Positions 46,571 through 59,290 of a stretch of 64,000 nt of DNA are shown here, piece after piece; position 1 is the stretch's first letter, and each line of letters starts with the position of its first letter. This DNA is from Hermatobates lingyangjiaoensis (Eukaryota; Arthropoda; Insecta; Hemiptera; Hermatobatidae), in NCBI GenBank assembly GCA_026182355.1, contig JAPFBL010000118.1, positions 1,179,001-1,243,000 of the forward strand, in the 5' to 3' direction. Below the pieces are notes generated by a model. That model searched no databases. It was not told where the DNA came from and saw only the letters and a program-made list of their open reading frames with translations. The position numbers and the translations under genes were made by a program.

Positions 46571-46944
46571 AATTGACTCTAATGAAGAGTCAATGTAGAG
46601 TCAATAGGTAATGTGGCTCGCCCATTACTATAATAGTACCAAATAATAAATAGTCACAATTTCTGCCCCTAGAACAGCACTAAAAGATGAAAGCCTTATA
46701 AGTTTACGCGTTGTAAAAACAAATATTTCACTAATTTTATCAGTGAAAAGAAAGTGTCTTTATCTTCATCTGGGAAGATTCTTTTGTACAAGGCTCTCCT
46801 TTCCGCTGTACGGATACACGACCTGGACGTCGTAGACGGGCTTTTGAAGTAAGGATGGTCTATGTCACATTAGTAAGAAGCCTTTGAACACCTGGCATCC
46901 CCCAATTACAGCTTGCGGTAATTATATATGTTTATTTATGAAGA

Positions 46945-47116
46945 TTTCACATAAACACGTGAAATAACAATCAATGATCAAACCACAATAAGAAATGGGA
47001 AAACAAGACTATGATCTTTCAACCGTAACAAGCGGTCTTCGTCAGAGTCAGAGTCAGACCGCTTGTTACGGTTGAAAGATCTTAGTTTTGTTTTCCCATT
47101 TCTTATGGTGGTTTGA

Positions 47117-47170
<54 letters not shown>
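46945..47170. mobile_element. PLE family A pair and TA tract
   Basis: A - copy (46945-47050) and + copy (47053-47118) meet at the duplicated GTCAGAGTCAGAGTCAGAC. (TA)n covers 47119-47170. Confidence 0.8.
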
Positions 47171-47174
<4 letters not shown>

Positions 47175-48060
47175 AAATATTACAAAAACCTAAAAAAAGA
47201 TGTACTTCAGAAGAAAAGAAGAGTGTTTTACTTATGAAATATATTCTAATAAAATAAATTAAATTTAGAATAAAAAAAATACCACTTGATGGATTATAAA
47301 AAAAAAAGAATGAAAGAAAAATAAAAAATGTTTAAATGGTGAATTAGAAGAAAGAGAAATGAGGTTCATTAGAGATATTAAATTAGCAACAAGTGGGTAA
47401 TTAGGGGCCAGAGTGGCGAGACGGCCTTTGTCCCCAGCTGGAAATAGGGTCTTTGAAAAGTGTATTCCGGCCCAGTTAACTCCATCAGGCCTCTTCAAAG
47501 ACCTTGATTAGTAGCCGTCTCAAGTAATTGTCTTTCTTCTTTTTCTTTTAGCTTAAATTGTTAAATTTAACTATTGTTTAGTTTGTTTTATCTGAACAGA
47601 TAAATAGAAATGTGGAAATATTTCTTTTATCTTTACTGAATAATAAAATATACTGTATTAAATAATTATGATTTTTTTAAGACAATATACTCACGAAGGT
47701 TGAAACAGGTATAATCGTGGTGTTTTTGACGTACAGTGGTGTTTAATAATGTTGAAAGCTACAGCTTAGATATTTTCTTGAGTTTCAAACAAGTACAAAT
47801 CGAGAGTGGTTGACACTCAATTTTTTTAGTAAACAAAAGCATTATCAAACTAATTCAGATTGATACCCCTCTACTTACCCCTACAGTTAGTTAGAAGGCC
47901 TTGTCTAAACATTCTGTACAAATGTACCTGCTTTTCAATATGAGAGAAATGTGCACTCCGCGCTCTATCCTCTCCCACCCTCAATCTATTTATCTGTGTC
48001 TCAAACTTCCCCGCCTAGCTATGTACGTCTTTATTTTCCAACTCTCTGGTATTATTGTAT
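47171..48060. other. unassigned intron
   Basis: No recognised element or exon. Confidence 0.5.
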
Positions 48061-48226
48061 TTTTAGATTTAAACCTGAAGAAGAACACTACGTGTTCGAA
48101 ACGTGTTGTTTCATTCATTAAATATGTACATGTGAAGACTATTTTATTAACGTTTTGGTCTACAGTGAGTAAATACCACACAATAACTGATTGCACCTTC
48201 TTTGAAATAAATGTAATCATTGTTGA
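48061..48226 (+). mobile_element. PLE family E 3' end
   Basis: The best family E copy: hammerhead-like core at 48071-48111, then TTAAATATGTACATGTGAAG and the distal AAATACCACACAATAACTGA. Confidence 0.75.
48071..48111 (+). ncRNA. hammerhead-like motif, family E
   Basis: Stem I AAAC (48071-48074) pairs with GUUU (48108-48111). Core CUGAAGA is at 48075-48081, extra A at 48082. Stem II is a perfect 6-bp GAACAC/GUGUUC. GAAA is at 48098-48101, stem III ACGUGU, and U at 48107. Other copies have the perfect palindrome ACGCGU. Confidence 0.6.
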
Positions 48227-48229
48227 TTA

Positions 48230-48735
48230 GGTTAAGTTGCAAATGTAGTCTCACAATAGAACTCACACCGAGCATTAGCTTTTTGTAATACAACAAGATG
48301 ATTCTACATTGGGAGAAAAACATTTTTCCTTAATATTGTTAACTTTAATGATCATTAAGAAGTAAGGGACTTTAGCAAGTAAGGGATCTTTAACAAGTAA
48401 GGGTTCCTTAGCAAGTAAGGGATCTTTAACAAGTAAAAGATCTTTAACAAGTAAGGGATCTTTAACAAGTAAGGGATCTTTAACAAGTAAGGGATCTTTA
48501 ACAAGTAAGTGATCTTTAACAAGTAAGAAATCTTTAACAAGTAAGGGATTTTCAACAAGAAAATCCTGACATCGTACAGGCTCGGAACCGGCCACTTAAC
48601 CTCCTCTCCAAGGAAGAAAGTGTTCAGATTTATTCACCTCTAGTGTGAAATAATGGAGGACCCGAGTGGGTATTGAACCCTGGACCTACCAGTCCAGAGG
48701 CGACACCGTGCCACGGGGCTAAGCTCACCTCATTA
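48230..48735 (-). mobile_element. tRNA-SINE (-) expanded by an internal 18-bp minisatellite
   Basis: The 3' end (TTAGGTTAAGTTGCAAATG...) is at 48230 and the head (B box and CCACGGGGCTAAG) at 48735. Between them, 48356-48558 is about 11 tandem units of an 18-mer (AAGTAAGGGATCTTTAAC). The 18-mer is the SINE's own TTAAAGATCCCTTACT segment repeated. Confidence 0.9.
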
Positions 48736-49373
48736 CTATATCACAACTTCATATTTCCATTTTTTTTTAAGATATTCTTATTCAAGATTCAAAATTAGTT
48801 ATATTTTTCCCAAACAATACTCACATTAAGACAAAACTTAATGCGACTTTCAAAGTTTCTAGAATCACCACCAAAGTCTTTCTTGGAATGATTAGTCTTT
48901 TTTTACATTAAATACGATAATATCTTTCCCATGCTTTGTATATTACTCTAGACCAGGTTTTATCAAACAGGATTGTATGTTTATCAAATATCAACAAGAT
49001 TTGTTAAAAGGTTGGACATTTAGGTTTGTCACAACACATTTGATAGACGCTAAACCAACCACAAGCAGTCTGGCGGGGTGTTGGCTGGATTATCAAATCA
49101 ATGTCCAGCCACACATTATCAAAAATGTATTAGTGGCCTGGAAATAACCAAATCCACAAACATTTCCAAACATAGTTTTTCATTATCACCATACTTTATA
49201 GTAACCAAAAAGAATTATCTATAAAATGTTTCAATAAAGGATATTATTAAAAAGTATATATTAGGAAGCGAAAAATCAATTTATTCAAAGATAATATAAC
49301 CTGCATCATGATTACAGGTGGCACTATACTTATGTAAATACCATATGTAAGTATACGGTATATCAAAACGAAG
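48736..49373. other. unassigned intron
   Basis: Nothing beyond a stray 60-bp-array-like unit near 48815-48870. Confidence 0.5.
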
Positions 49374-49690
49374 GGGCCAGTTTAGCTCAGTGGTTAACGT
49401 ACTCGTCTCTGGGAGTCCGGCATTCGATCCCCACCTGGCCCTCGATTTATTCACACGGGATGTGAATAAATCTGACTATGTCTTCTCTCAGAGAGAATGT
49501 TAAGCCGTCGGTCCCGAGTCTGTACGATGTCAGGTATTCGTTAAAGATCCCTACTCGAAATTCACTAGAGTTAGGCAACATTTAGGACTCCCAATGTAGA
49601 ATCTGTAGAATCACCGATCAAACAAAAAGCCTGTCAATGGCTGACGTTATCATCCGCTAAGGGATCAGTTTAAACAATAAATACCATGGC
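49374..49690 (+). mobile_element. tRNA-SINE, full length (3' end type II)
   Basis: A box TTAGCTCAGTGGTTAACG, B box GCATTCGATCC, hairpin, body, and the type II end (CACCGATCAAACAAAAAGCC ... AAGGGATCAGTTTAA). It is very close to the 24.3-kb copy. Confidence 0.9.
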
Positions 49691-49959
49691 ATAATACGTA
49701 AATACCATATATGCATAGGTATGGTATTTATAGATGTATAGGTGAGACCTGTATTGCGTTAAGGCCTTTAGGCTAGGGTACGTATGCAATACAAATCCAG
49801 GTCGATGCTTTTTAACGTGAGACCTATTTCGCTACATCCCAGTAGCGCGTAATCCCAAATACAGTTTCAAATTTATAACTGTATGTATAAATATTATGTT
49901 TTTATAAATATAAAAAATGTATGCATATGTATCATATATTATCTAAGACTTTTTAAGGG

Positions 49960-50050
49960 CTATATCATTAAATGATACTCCTCCTGGTCAACGTTTCGAT
50001 ATGTATCTACATCTTCATCAGGGTTAAAAACAGTTTGAGACAATCATTAA
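49960..50050 (-). mobile_element. PLE family J end
   Basis: On the - strand: CCCTGATGAAGATGTAGATA, CATATCGAAACGTTGACCAG. It has CUGAUGA, extra A, a GAUGU.../ACAUAUC stem, GAAA, and ACGU followed by U. Confidence 0.6.
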
Positions 50051-51169
50051 TACTAATTAGCAAAATACAGATTTCATTACTACAAGTTAAATACTGCTAA
50101 ATAAACAACTATTTCTAAACCGTTCTACACAAATGTATACTAATAACTACAGATGAACTGGAACTGTAAGCAGAGTCGATTGAACCGGGCCCTAGTTATA
50201 ACGAAAGCTTTTTCACTAAGTTACTTTTGAAAGCTAACGGCAAGCACGCTAACCACTATAGCTCATCTAACCTAATTATTTCACAAAGTAATCAAATCAT
50301 TAAGCTTGTAAATCTTTTAAAGATAATAACTTGGTGGGGGGGGGGACAAGATTAGCATCAAGTTAGTAAATTGATGAGAGATTGATCTTGAATTAAGTAG
50401 AGTGGGTGGGGGGGGGGGGTTCCTGTTGAAATGGTTGAAAGCTTTTGTTTTACGACATCTCCTTTGGATTGGCCTAGTAGATAGGAAGTAAAACGTAACT
50501 CGCGTGACTTGACGCTCTTAAAGCTGATCTACACCCCTCCCCCCCTCCCCCTCACAATACTTAAGGGTAGCGTTAGTCGGCATGTTTTCGCAGGCTTTCT
50601 CGATTGCAGAAAACATTTGACTCGCGTGCCTAGGGCTGGCCCAGCCTGTCATTAAACAAGGAAGCTCTATTTCCAAGATAGTTTTTCTCAACAACCATCA
50701 CGTGTTGGAATGGTTAAATCTCTTAAGGAATCCTTCTTAGTTAAATATATACTTCTAGAGGCTGACTTCTAAACGTGTGCCTCTTTTAAACCAATTATAG
50801 CAACATAAATATAAAAGTGAAGCCACAGAGTTCATTTTATAAGCACATTGCAGCCATTTCTTTGAGCCTGTATTCAGCAGGTTGATAACCTAACGCGTTG
50901 TTATCAGTCAAACATTCGTTCATTATAACTTTCAAAATGTTATTATCAAGTGATATGTATAAGTTAAAACTAACACTTTAGGTTTTTTATGCTCACCCAA
51001 TTCATTCATCCAAATTTTTAAAAAGATTCTTATGGTGAACACATTCATTAATCACACAGAGCGACTACAACCTATGCATCCATAAGTGAGACAGTGGAGG
51101 GTCTGCAGGGTAAAGAGAACAACTGATGGAAACATGCACACACACAAACACACACACACACACATACAG
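50051..51169. other. unassigned intron with homopolymer runs
   Basis: G runs at 50336-50345 and 50409-50420 and C runs near 50540. No element or exon recognised. Confidence 0.5.
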
Positions 51170-51535
51170 TGTACCGGAAAGACCATCCAAACTGGACAAA
51201 ATAACAGTTCGAAATTGAAGATAGGTAGGACACAAAGTAAAGAAACACACTTATAGACTCAAATTTTCGGGCAATCCGTCTTCAGAAGAAAAGAGAAAGG
51301 GAGACCAAGCACGTTGTAGGCGCAACGGTTAGTAACTGACAAGGAAACCGCTTGCCTTTCTCCAATTCTCTCTAAATCGTTGCACACATACAGTCTCTAA
51401 TTCTTGGTTTGACCCGTTATCAGGAGTGAGGGAAACCAAACGGTCTCCAACCGTCTCTGCAGCAATGGGTTTGGTTTCCCTCTCTTATCTCTCCTCATCA
51501 GGGATCAAACCATTTTCCATAGGAAAGTACGAATC
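51170..51535. mobile_element. PLE family B end (-) and family C pair
   Basis: 51175-51330 (-) has TCCAAACTGGACAAAATAAC, the CTTCTGAAGACGGATTGCCC core (C lost in CUGAAGA context) and ACGTGCTTGG. 51380-51535 is a decayed family C inverted pair. Confidence 0.65.
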
Positions 51536-51594
51536 CCTGGATACGTCTGCAAATATAGATGAAAGGTATATACACATATATGTCACTCTATATG

Positions 51595-51770
51595 ATATGA
51601 TATAGTGGAAACTATAACATCGAAGTTAAGCAACATTGGGTATGTTACCAGTTGGATGGGTGACCTAAATGCCGCTGGCTCCCTTAGTACTTAATGATTT
51701 GTTCATGTTCAATGGGTGGCGAACATTCGCTCCATGTAAAATGTAAAGCCTTAAAGTAGCGGTGTTGTAT
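51595..51770 (+). mobile_element. 5S rRNA-derived SINE
   Basis: ACATCGAAGTTAAGCAACAT, then TTGGATGGGTGACC match the 5S rRNA A box to C box region. A non-5S tail (CAATGGGTGGCGAACATTCG, ATGTAAAATGTAAAGCC) follows and is shared with the copy at 61.8 kb. Confidence 0.85.
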
Positions 51771-52401
51771 ATAAAAAAGAATTCCAAGTTTAATTATTTC
51801 TAAAATAGATTTTGTTTTGCTGCCAGCTAATTAATATACTTGATAGGGGGGCCCTCAGTCATTATTGGGGTCAAAGTGCCTGATAAACAGCAATGAGTAC
51901 AGAAGTTCAGCCCATGTGCTGTTCCCTTGCCAAACCATTAATTGACCGGCCGCTTGTGTCGTGGCAGGCTTTATCATTCCTGACCTCCCAACTACTCGCA
52001 ACTCGTCCACACATGCAAATAAATAACAAATTATTAGTATCACAAATAGTTAGGCCATCACATCAAAAGATTTACATTTCCCTACTTGGTCTGGCCCAGC
52101 TTTCGTGCTACTTCAATACGCGTACTATTGATCATTGCGTTTGATTATACTATCTAATAATTATGTCCTTTTCACGTGTGAACTTTAAAATTCTATACAA
52201 ACAAGTGGCCTGATCTTCTTCTATTTTATACTTAAGAATACAATAATATGTCAACTCCTATGGTCGTTTTCATGATAAAATATTTCAATATTTTCTTGTA
52301 GTGTTTTCCTGTTCAGCTTGGTTTTATGGATATTGTTTGTATGCTCTTTACTACTATTTTACGAGTTTTTCGTACAATGCACCTCGCAGCTGGAATACCG
52401 A

Positions 52402-52712
52402 AAAGTAGGCGCTTATGGTAGTATGCATATTGAAGTAGGCGCGTATGGTAGTATGTATATTGAAGTAGGCGCGTATGGTAGTATGCATATTGAAGTAGGC
52501 GCGTATGGCAATATGTATATTGAAGTAGGCGCGTATGGTAATATGCATATTCAAGTAGGCGCGTATGGTAGTATGCATATTGAAGTAGGCGCTTATGGTA
52601 ATATGTATATTGAAGTAGGTGCTTATGGTAGTATGGATATTGAAGTAGGCGCGTATGGTAGTATGTATTATTGAAGTAGGCGCGTATGGTGGTATGCATA
52701 TTGTAGTAGCAC
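52402..52712. repeat. 30-bp minisatellite
   Basis: About ten copies of a 30-mer built from GTAGGCGCGTATGGTAGTAT and GCATATTGAA. Because 30 is divisible by 3, it keeps long frames open on both strands (GAYGSMHIEV periodic peptides). I see no sign these are real proteins. Confidence 0.95.
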
Positions 52713-52880
52713 CCAAATATTTCATTTAGATATTTTAAACATATATAGAACAAAAGCTGTTTAAAAATTTCATGTTATCCTGCAGTTTCAGTAAGCTAGT
52801 TAATATCTTTAAGATTTAAAATCAGTGATTTTGGACAATAAATATTAACAAGTTAAGTTTCCACAAATGTTTTTATAAAA

Positions 52881-55800
52881 AAAAATCTGGAGTGGCCTAC
52901 ACTCTACTTTACTATAAGTAACTTAATGTCAAATATCTTGAGTATATAAAACATAACGTATCATTTAAGCCTAACATAAATATCTAAATAGGATATAATT
53001 ATTGGCATTGCATTCGTGAGGTAGTAAAGATAGTGATTGAAGGACATATCAATTTATAAGCTTATTTTTGTACATCACACAGCTGATGCAAATAATTTCA
53101 TTAGTACAACTGTAGCAGTAATAACATTTTTGAAAAACCAAAGTGAACATTTCTTGAAACGATTTATTCTCCTACAAGAGAATGGCTTTCGTTCAAACAG
53201 CCAGTGGATTTCTTACATCGTTTACTTGACATCCTTCTACATTGAATATTAAAGTAAAATTTTAAAATTTAAAACAGGAAAATACCCTTTTTTTCTCTAA
53301 AAAATATCTTAAACAGCGAAGAAAATGTTGTTTTAAGATGATTTGTTAATTAAAGATGTACGATAATTACATTTATTAATCTCTAAACGAAAGATTCCAA
53401 TTATGAGTTATCATTTACATTTTTGGTCTTTTATAGAATTATTATACTGGGAATTTTAATCTTTAAAATAATAATAATAATAATAAGCTTCTTAGTATTT
53501 AATAAGATCATTTTCCTTCCCATTTTTTCAAATAACATATATACGAATTTTTTCTGAGTGAGGGTTATTATTTTCCTGCACAATATTATTCCTCTTACAT
53601 CTCATATAAGTCAATTATATATTTTCATTTTTCCATTAGAAACATCAATTTTATCTCAGTAGATTCGCTCAAAAAATTTCTAAGTCAATGTAAACAATGT
53701 AAAAAAATACAAAAAATTCGACAAGTATAGCAGGTGATCTCTTAGTCTAGGATAAACAAAGAGTTTTTATATCGTTATTGCTCTTTCCCGTAATTAAAAC
53801 TTAATGATTTTTTTTTTATGAATTGTTAATTTTTTGTTCCATTTTTGGTCAAATTTTCATTATTTTTTAACGAGCCGTTTAGCGTCAAAAAATCATTTTC
53901 TGAAAACACAAATCGTACTGTAACGCCCCTTTAGCGAAAGTAATTTCAAAAAAAAATATCTCAACTCATTTGCCATATAATGTTCTATTTGTAGGCATAG
54001 TTTCATTCTTGTCCGTCAAACAGTATGGCTTGTATCGCTCTCACAAGGTTTGAGATTGAATTATAAGTCAAAATTTTTACATTTTATTGAAAAAAAAATA
54101 TTTCCTGTTGTCTTAAAATTCTGGATATATTTTTCGTTTGTTGCATTTGTAACTTCAAAGATAATGTCATAATTTCAAAACTCTAGGGTTATCAGTTTAG
54201 GAGAAATAAATGTTTTAAAAAAAACGGTTTTTGGCAAAAAAAGTGACTTTCCCATCATGCATAATTCTTCCCAAACAATAGGGATCTTCGTCTAAATGGG
54301 GCCCATTTTTGTGTAAAATATCAACTTGATTCATCAAAGATTCTGGACCGTAGCGTGGTAACAAGCAATGCTAACACAAGCACCCACCCACGCACCCACC
54401 CACCCACCCACCCACCACACACACACAGACATCATCGTAAAAACGTCATAAAACGACTTCTGGGACCTCAAAACATGTAATTCCGTCAAAATCTCGAGAT
54501 CGAATTTTTTCACGATCACTATACTTTACTTATAGTAAAGTAAAAACATTCCTTAAACTACTACGAAGCTAAAAATTCTATTTATTCCTTGGATTTTTCC
54601 TTGGATTTTTACTTTACTATAAGTAAAGTATAGTGATTTTGAAAAAAATCGATCTCGAGATTTTGACGGAATTACATGTTTTGAGGTCCCAGAAGTCGTT
54701 TTATGAGGTTTTTACGATGATGTCTGTGTGTGTGTGTGTGTGGGTGGGTGGGTGAGTGTGTTAGCATTGCTTGTTACCACGCTACGGTCCAGAATCTTTG
54801 ATGGATCAAGTTAATATTTTACACAAAAATGGGCCCCAAAGGGAGGAAGATTCCTATTGTTTGGGAAGAATTATGCATGATGGGAAAGTCACTTTTTTTG
54901 ACAAAAACCGTTTTTTAGAAAACATTTATTTCTCCTAAACTCATAACCCTAGAGTTTTGAAATTTTGACATTATCTTTGAAGTTACAAATGGAACAAACG
55001 AAAAATATATTCAGAATTTTAAAACGTCGGGAAATATTTTTTTTTCAATAAAATGTAAAAATTTTGACTTATAATTCAATCTCAAACCTTGTGAGTGCGA
55101 TACAAGCCGACTGTTTGACGGACAATAATGAAACTATGCCTATAAATAGAACATTATGTGTAGAATGAGTTGAGATATTTTTTTTCAAAATTACATTCAC
55201 TAATGGGGCGTTACAGTACGATAACTGTTTTCAGAAAATGTTTTTTTGACGCTAAACGGCTGATTAAAAAATAATGAAAATTTGACCAAAAATGGAACAA
55301 AAAATTAGCAATTCATAAAAAAAAAATCATGAAGTTTCAATTACGGGAAAGAGCAATAACGATATAAAAACTCTTTGTTTACCCTAGACTAAGAGATCAC
55401 CTGCTATACTTGTCGAATTTTTTGTATTTTTTTACATTGTTTACATTGACTTAGAAATTTTTTGAGCGAATCTACTGAGATAAAATTGATGTTTCTAATG
55501 GAAAAATGAAAATATATAATTGACTTATATGCGATGTAAGAGGAATAATATTGTGCAGGAAAATGATAACACTCACTCAGAAAAAATTCGTATATATGTT
55601 ATTTGACAAAGGGGAAGGAAAATGATCTTATTAAATACTAAGAAGCTTATTATTATTATTATTATTATTTTAAAGATTTAAATTCCCAGTATGATAATTC
55701 TATAAAAGACCAAAAATGTAAATGATAATTCATAATCTTAATCTTTCGTTTAGAGATTAATAAATGTAATTATCGTACATCTTTAATTAACAAATCACCT

Positions 55801-56262
55801 TAAAACAACATTTTCTTCGCAGTTAAAGATGTTTATCAGAGAAAAAAAGGGTATTTTCCTGTTTTAAATTTAAAAATTTTACTTTAATATTCAATGTAGA
55901 AGGATGTCAAGTAAACGATGTAAGAAATCTACTGGCTGTTTGAACGAAAGCCATTCTCTTGTAGGAGAATAAATCGTTTCAAGAAATGTTCACTTTGGTT
56001 TTTCAATAATGTTATTACTGCTGTAGTTATACTAATGTAATTATTTGCAAATAATAAATTATTTGTGATGTACAAAAATAAGCTTATAAAATTATATGTC
56101 CTTCAATCACTATCTGTACTACCTCAGGAATGATAGGCTAATAATTATATCCCATTTAGATGTTTACGTTATGCTTAAATGAGACGTTATGTTTTATATA
56201 CTCAAGAAATTTGACATTAAGTTACTTATAGTAAAGTAGAGTGTAGGCCACTCCAGATTTTT
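52881..56262. mobile_element. 3.4-kb palindromic TIR element
   Basis: The left arm 52881-54546 and right arm 54606-56262 are reverse complements over about 1.66 kb with few differences, around a 59-bp loop. Outer ends are CTGGAGTGGCCTACACTC, then ACTTTACTATAAGTAA; inner ends repeat CTTTACTTATAGTAAAG. No coding frame. Single-arm relatives occur at 22.1, 25.6, 30.4 and 41.7 kb. The family is not recognised. Confidence 0.9.
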
Positions 56263-58138
56263 TATTATTGTATTCTTTTTATTTCTCTCTTTTTTAAGAG
56301 TTGGTCAAGAGGCAAAAGCCTTAAGTAGCTGTAGACTTTACCAGTCTTCCATAAGCCCTTGCAGATGTATTCTTTGTCGTCATTTCTCTTCTACTTCCCT
56401 CTCCACCATCCTACTGTACACAAACACCTCATTCCACAACTCACCGACGGCTCGTATGGACATCTTCAAGTTGTGCATATATCATTCTCTTAACTCTAAA
56501 TGGTTTACTGGTTTATTTGAGTAGTATATATGTAATATGAAGTTTAACGTGATTTTTTTTTTATATACAAACATTTTGTTTCTGGAGACTTTATGAAGCA
56601 AATCATTACTACATGAAGATTAGTTGTCACGTGATAATTCTTTCATATTAGCCCATGACAACAGTCATGTTATTTATTAATCTCTTCTTGAAACCTTGAC
56701 CAGCTTTACTTTCAAATATTAATATTTTAAACTTATTGTCCAAAACTATATCTCTATGAACAATTTAAGCAGTTTAATTTCTTAAAGATTTAATCAGTGG
56801 TTTTGGGTAATAAATATTAATAATAAAAGTATCCATAAATGTTTGTATAAAAAACGTTTGTATGAAATATTAGCAGTCATTATTAGTATTTTGTTTTGAC
56901 AGCAGTGTGATAATATTGTTATGTGGTGGCGCGCTCTAGGAAAACGATAGAATCTTGTACTTCTAGTTTTGTTTTGTTAAGTGGATGTTGTGCTTCATAT
57001 TTAATCATTTATATTTGTTGCAATATGGCGACGTTCAAGATTTCAAGTTGTGCTCTCATTTAGAATAAGTCTGAGTCACTGTTCTTAATCATTTTACTAA
57101 TTAATTACCAAGGTTATTCAAGTCTTTCCTTCGTTACAATATCAATATAAATCTCCTTATCTGTCAGGTTTCCATGTAAGAAATTTATGTAATCACAAAA
57201 TTTATACCGATAGGTCATTTCTCCTTGGTAATGTTTCTGTATATCAACCCTACTTTATTGCTATGGTGATTCAATCGTTGTTATCTTTGTCCGACTATCT
57301 GTTCAGCTGATCTGCTCAGCTCGTGTTTCTTAGGATAGAGACTAAACAGCTGTTCATATTTCAGTCCTACTGCAATCTGAAATAACCTTATGGTAATGTT
57401 ATGGTCTCTTGTCCCGTCCTTTCAGAACGACTTCCAAACCTATTTGCTCTGTAATTTGGTTTAAAGCATGCGTTTTAATATGTTATGATTCATCTAAACA
57501 AGAAGAAGAATATATTAAAACTATATGATTGGTTACACCCAATTAAAATTTGATATTAGTGATTGTTGAGAGAAGATAATTATAATAATTGTCCAATTAT
57601 ACTTACTTAGCTGTAATTTGCAATTATTGTCAGTATTTTGTTTTAACTAGTGTCTGGTAATATTCTTTAATTTAATGATTTATAATTAACATGATTTGTA
57701 GCACAGTAGGACCATGTGTGACACAAACTGTGCTAAGTCGAGAAGGTTGCAACTACTTCGCTAGATAAACAATTGATTTTCTTTCAAATTAGCATACAAA
57801 CAACGGTTATATTGTTAGTCTCTTCTTGAAGCCTTGTAATTTTAGGTTACTACAACCAGTAACAATATTGCTTTATTGTCTTACATTGTGTTGGTGCGTC
57901 AATTAATTTCAATGTAATTGGGGTGTTAATTGTTTGTCGCTTGGTTACTTAGTGTGAACAAATATTCGTATTTCTATTATTAGCGTAGATGTTTATCGCT
58001 ATTTATAAAACAGCTATTTAGTTGAAATGACTTATTGTCCTATATTTATATTTGTGTAAAAAAAATATTTTTCTTAACATGAAAATTATAAATCACGTTA
58101 TATTTTCATTTTATTTTATTTTATTTTATACTTTCAAA
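56263..58138. other. unassigned intron
   Basis: 56755-56850 is a direct repeat of 52785-52880 (AAGATTTAATCAGTGGTTTT ... CATAAATGTTTGTATAAAAA). The rest shows no recognisable feature. Confidence 0.5.
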
Positions 58139-58316
58139 CCCGAGCCTGAACTATGTCAGGTACTAGTTAAAGATCCCTACTCTAAATATACTTGAGTTAG
58201 GCAAAATTTAGGATCCCCAATATAGAATCAATATTCATTATATGGTATCACAAAGGGACAATGTTCGGCCCTATGTGTGTTCCCTTGTGGGACTACCACT
58301 GCAACCTAAGCTAACC
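58139..58316 (+). mobile_element. tRNA-SINE 3' half (type I)
   Basis: The body from GAGCCTGAACTATGTCAGG to CTGCAACCTAAGCTAACC. It ends 90 bp before the Sulf1 exon at 58407. Confidence 0.85.
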
Positions 58317-58406
58317 TTCCTCCTCGGAATGAAGATAGCGCATCGTGCATTTGATAAAGCAGGTCATTTGAGATGTGTTCTCAATCTAATTTGCAAATGT
58401 TTTCAG

Positions 58407-58551
58407 GTGACGAATTGCAGCTTGATAACCAGCTGAGACCCGTGCTGGGAGAGTCGAAGATGGCGCGGCTTGCCAAGGAATGCCGCAGGCCTGAGTACAG
58501 GACTCCTTGCGCGCCTTCTCAGAAGTGGTACTGCTTGACTGATGGCCTCAG
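58407..58551 (+). CDS. Sulf1: Sulf1 exon (Cys-rich segment)
   Basis: The exon follows a tgttttcag acceptor and ends before gtaaac. It enters in phase 1, completing a Gly codon, and leaves in phase 2. The translation includes RLAKECRRPEYRTPCAPSQK and WYCLTDGLR. This matches the SULF segment in which three Cys and a QKW motif follow the sulfatase domain (consensus C, about 9 residues, C, QKW, C). The intron before it is 17,964 bp, the longest between exons here. A tRNA-SINE 3' end stops about 90 bp upstream of the acceptor. Confidence 0.95.
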
Positions 58552-58954
58552 GTAAACAACTTCCTTCATTTGGTGTTAAATTGTTTAATGGATGTAAAAG
58601 TGTTCGTGTGTAAACAAATATTCATCTTTTCACAAAATAAATGCAAAGTCGGTATAATAAAAGATTTTATGAAAACTACAAGAGAAAGCAACATATATTG
58701 TCATTCTCAGATTATATCAGCTGTAGAGAAACACAGTAAACTGAACAGTCTCTAAAAATGTATGTGTGTGCGTAAACATGTGAGGTATAGAGGGAGATAG
58801 CATGTTTGTGTGAATAAAAGCTGTTATGGTTCATCTTCAGAAATTCAAAACTCTACGAAAAGAAGTTCATGAACACGATGAACCATAGAAATTTAAAACT
58901 GTGTGATTTTCTTTTCTTTTCTTTCAGGAGATTTTTCCATTAGTTTCTTAAGGT

Positions 58955-59290
58955 TAAGGTAGTGTCATGAATGATGAACATCCTATAGATTAATAAAGTA
59001 CTTAGGATTAGTTTAATGAAGTATGATGAGTTGTGAATATCCTAAGGTTAAGTACAATTAATAACAAATATCCTAAAGTTAATGAATAATAAAGTAAGAT
59101 GAAATCTGAATGTGCTATAAAGTATGATAAATTGTGAATATAAAAGGTTAATGGAGCACAATGATTAATGCTTATCGTAATGCTTATAAAGTTGAGGTTA
59201 ATGACTTAACAACTGCATTGGTGAATGGTCTACTTACCCAGAGCATCCTATACTTAATCAAGTACCATAAATGGTGAATATCTAAGTTAA
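58955..59290. repeat. degenerate ~50-bp tandem sequence
   Basis: Irregular repetition of GAATATCCTAAGGTTAA(TG) and AAGTATGATGAATTGT blocks in the intron after the 58.4-kb exon. Confidence 0.55.

Noticed and set aside
48275..48595. Open frames rich in LLVKDPLL / YLLKIPYLL repeats on the - strand
   Set aside because: They come from the 18-bp minisatellite inside a SINE.
52313..52753. Long open frames on both strands over the 30-bp repeats
   Set aside because: They are a by-product of a 30-bp unit without stops; peptides are purely periodic and there is no splice or start context.
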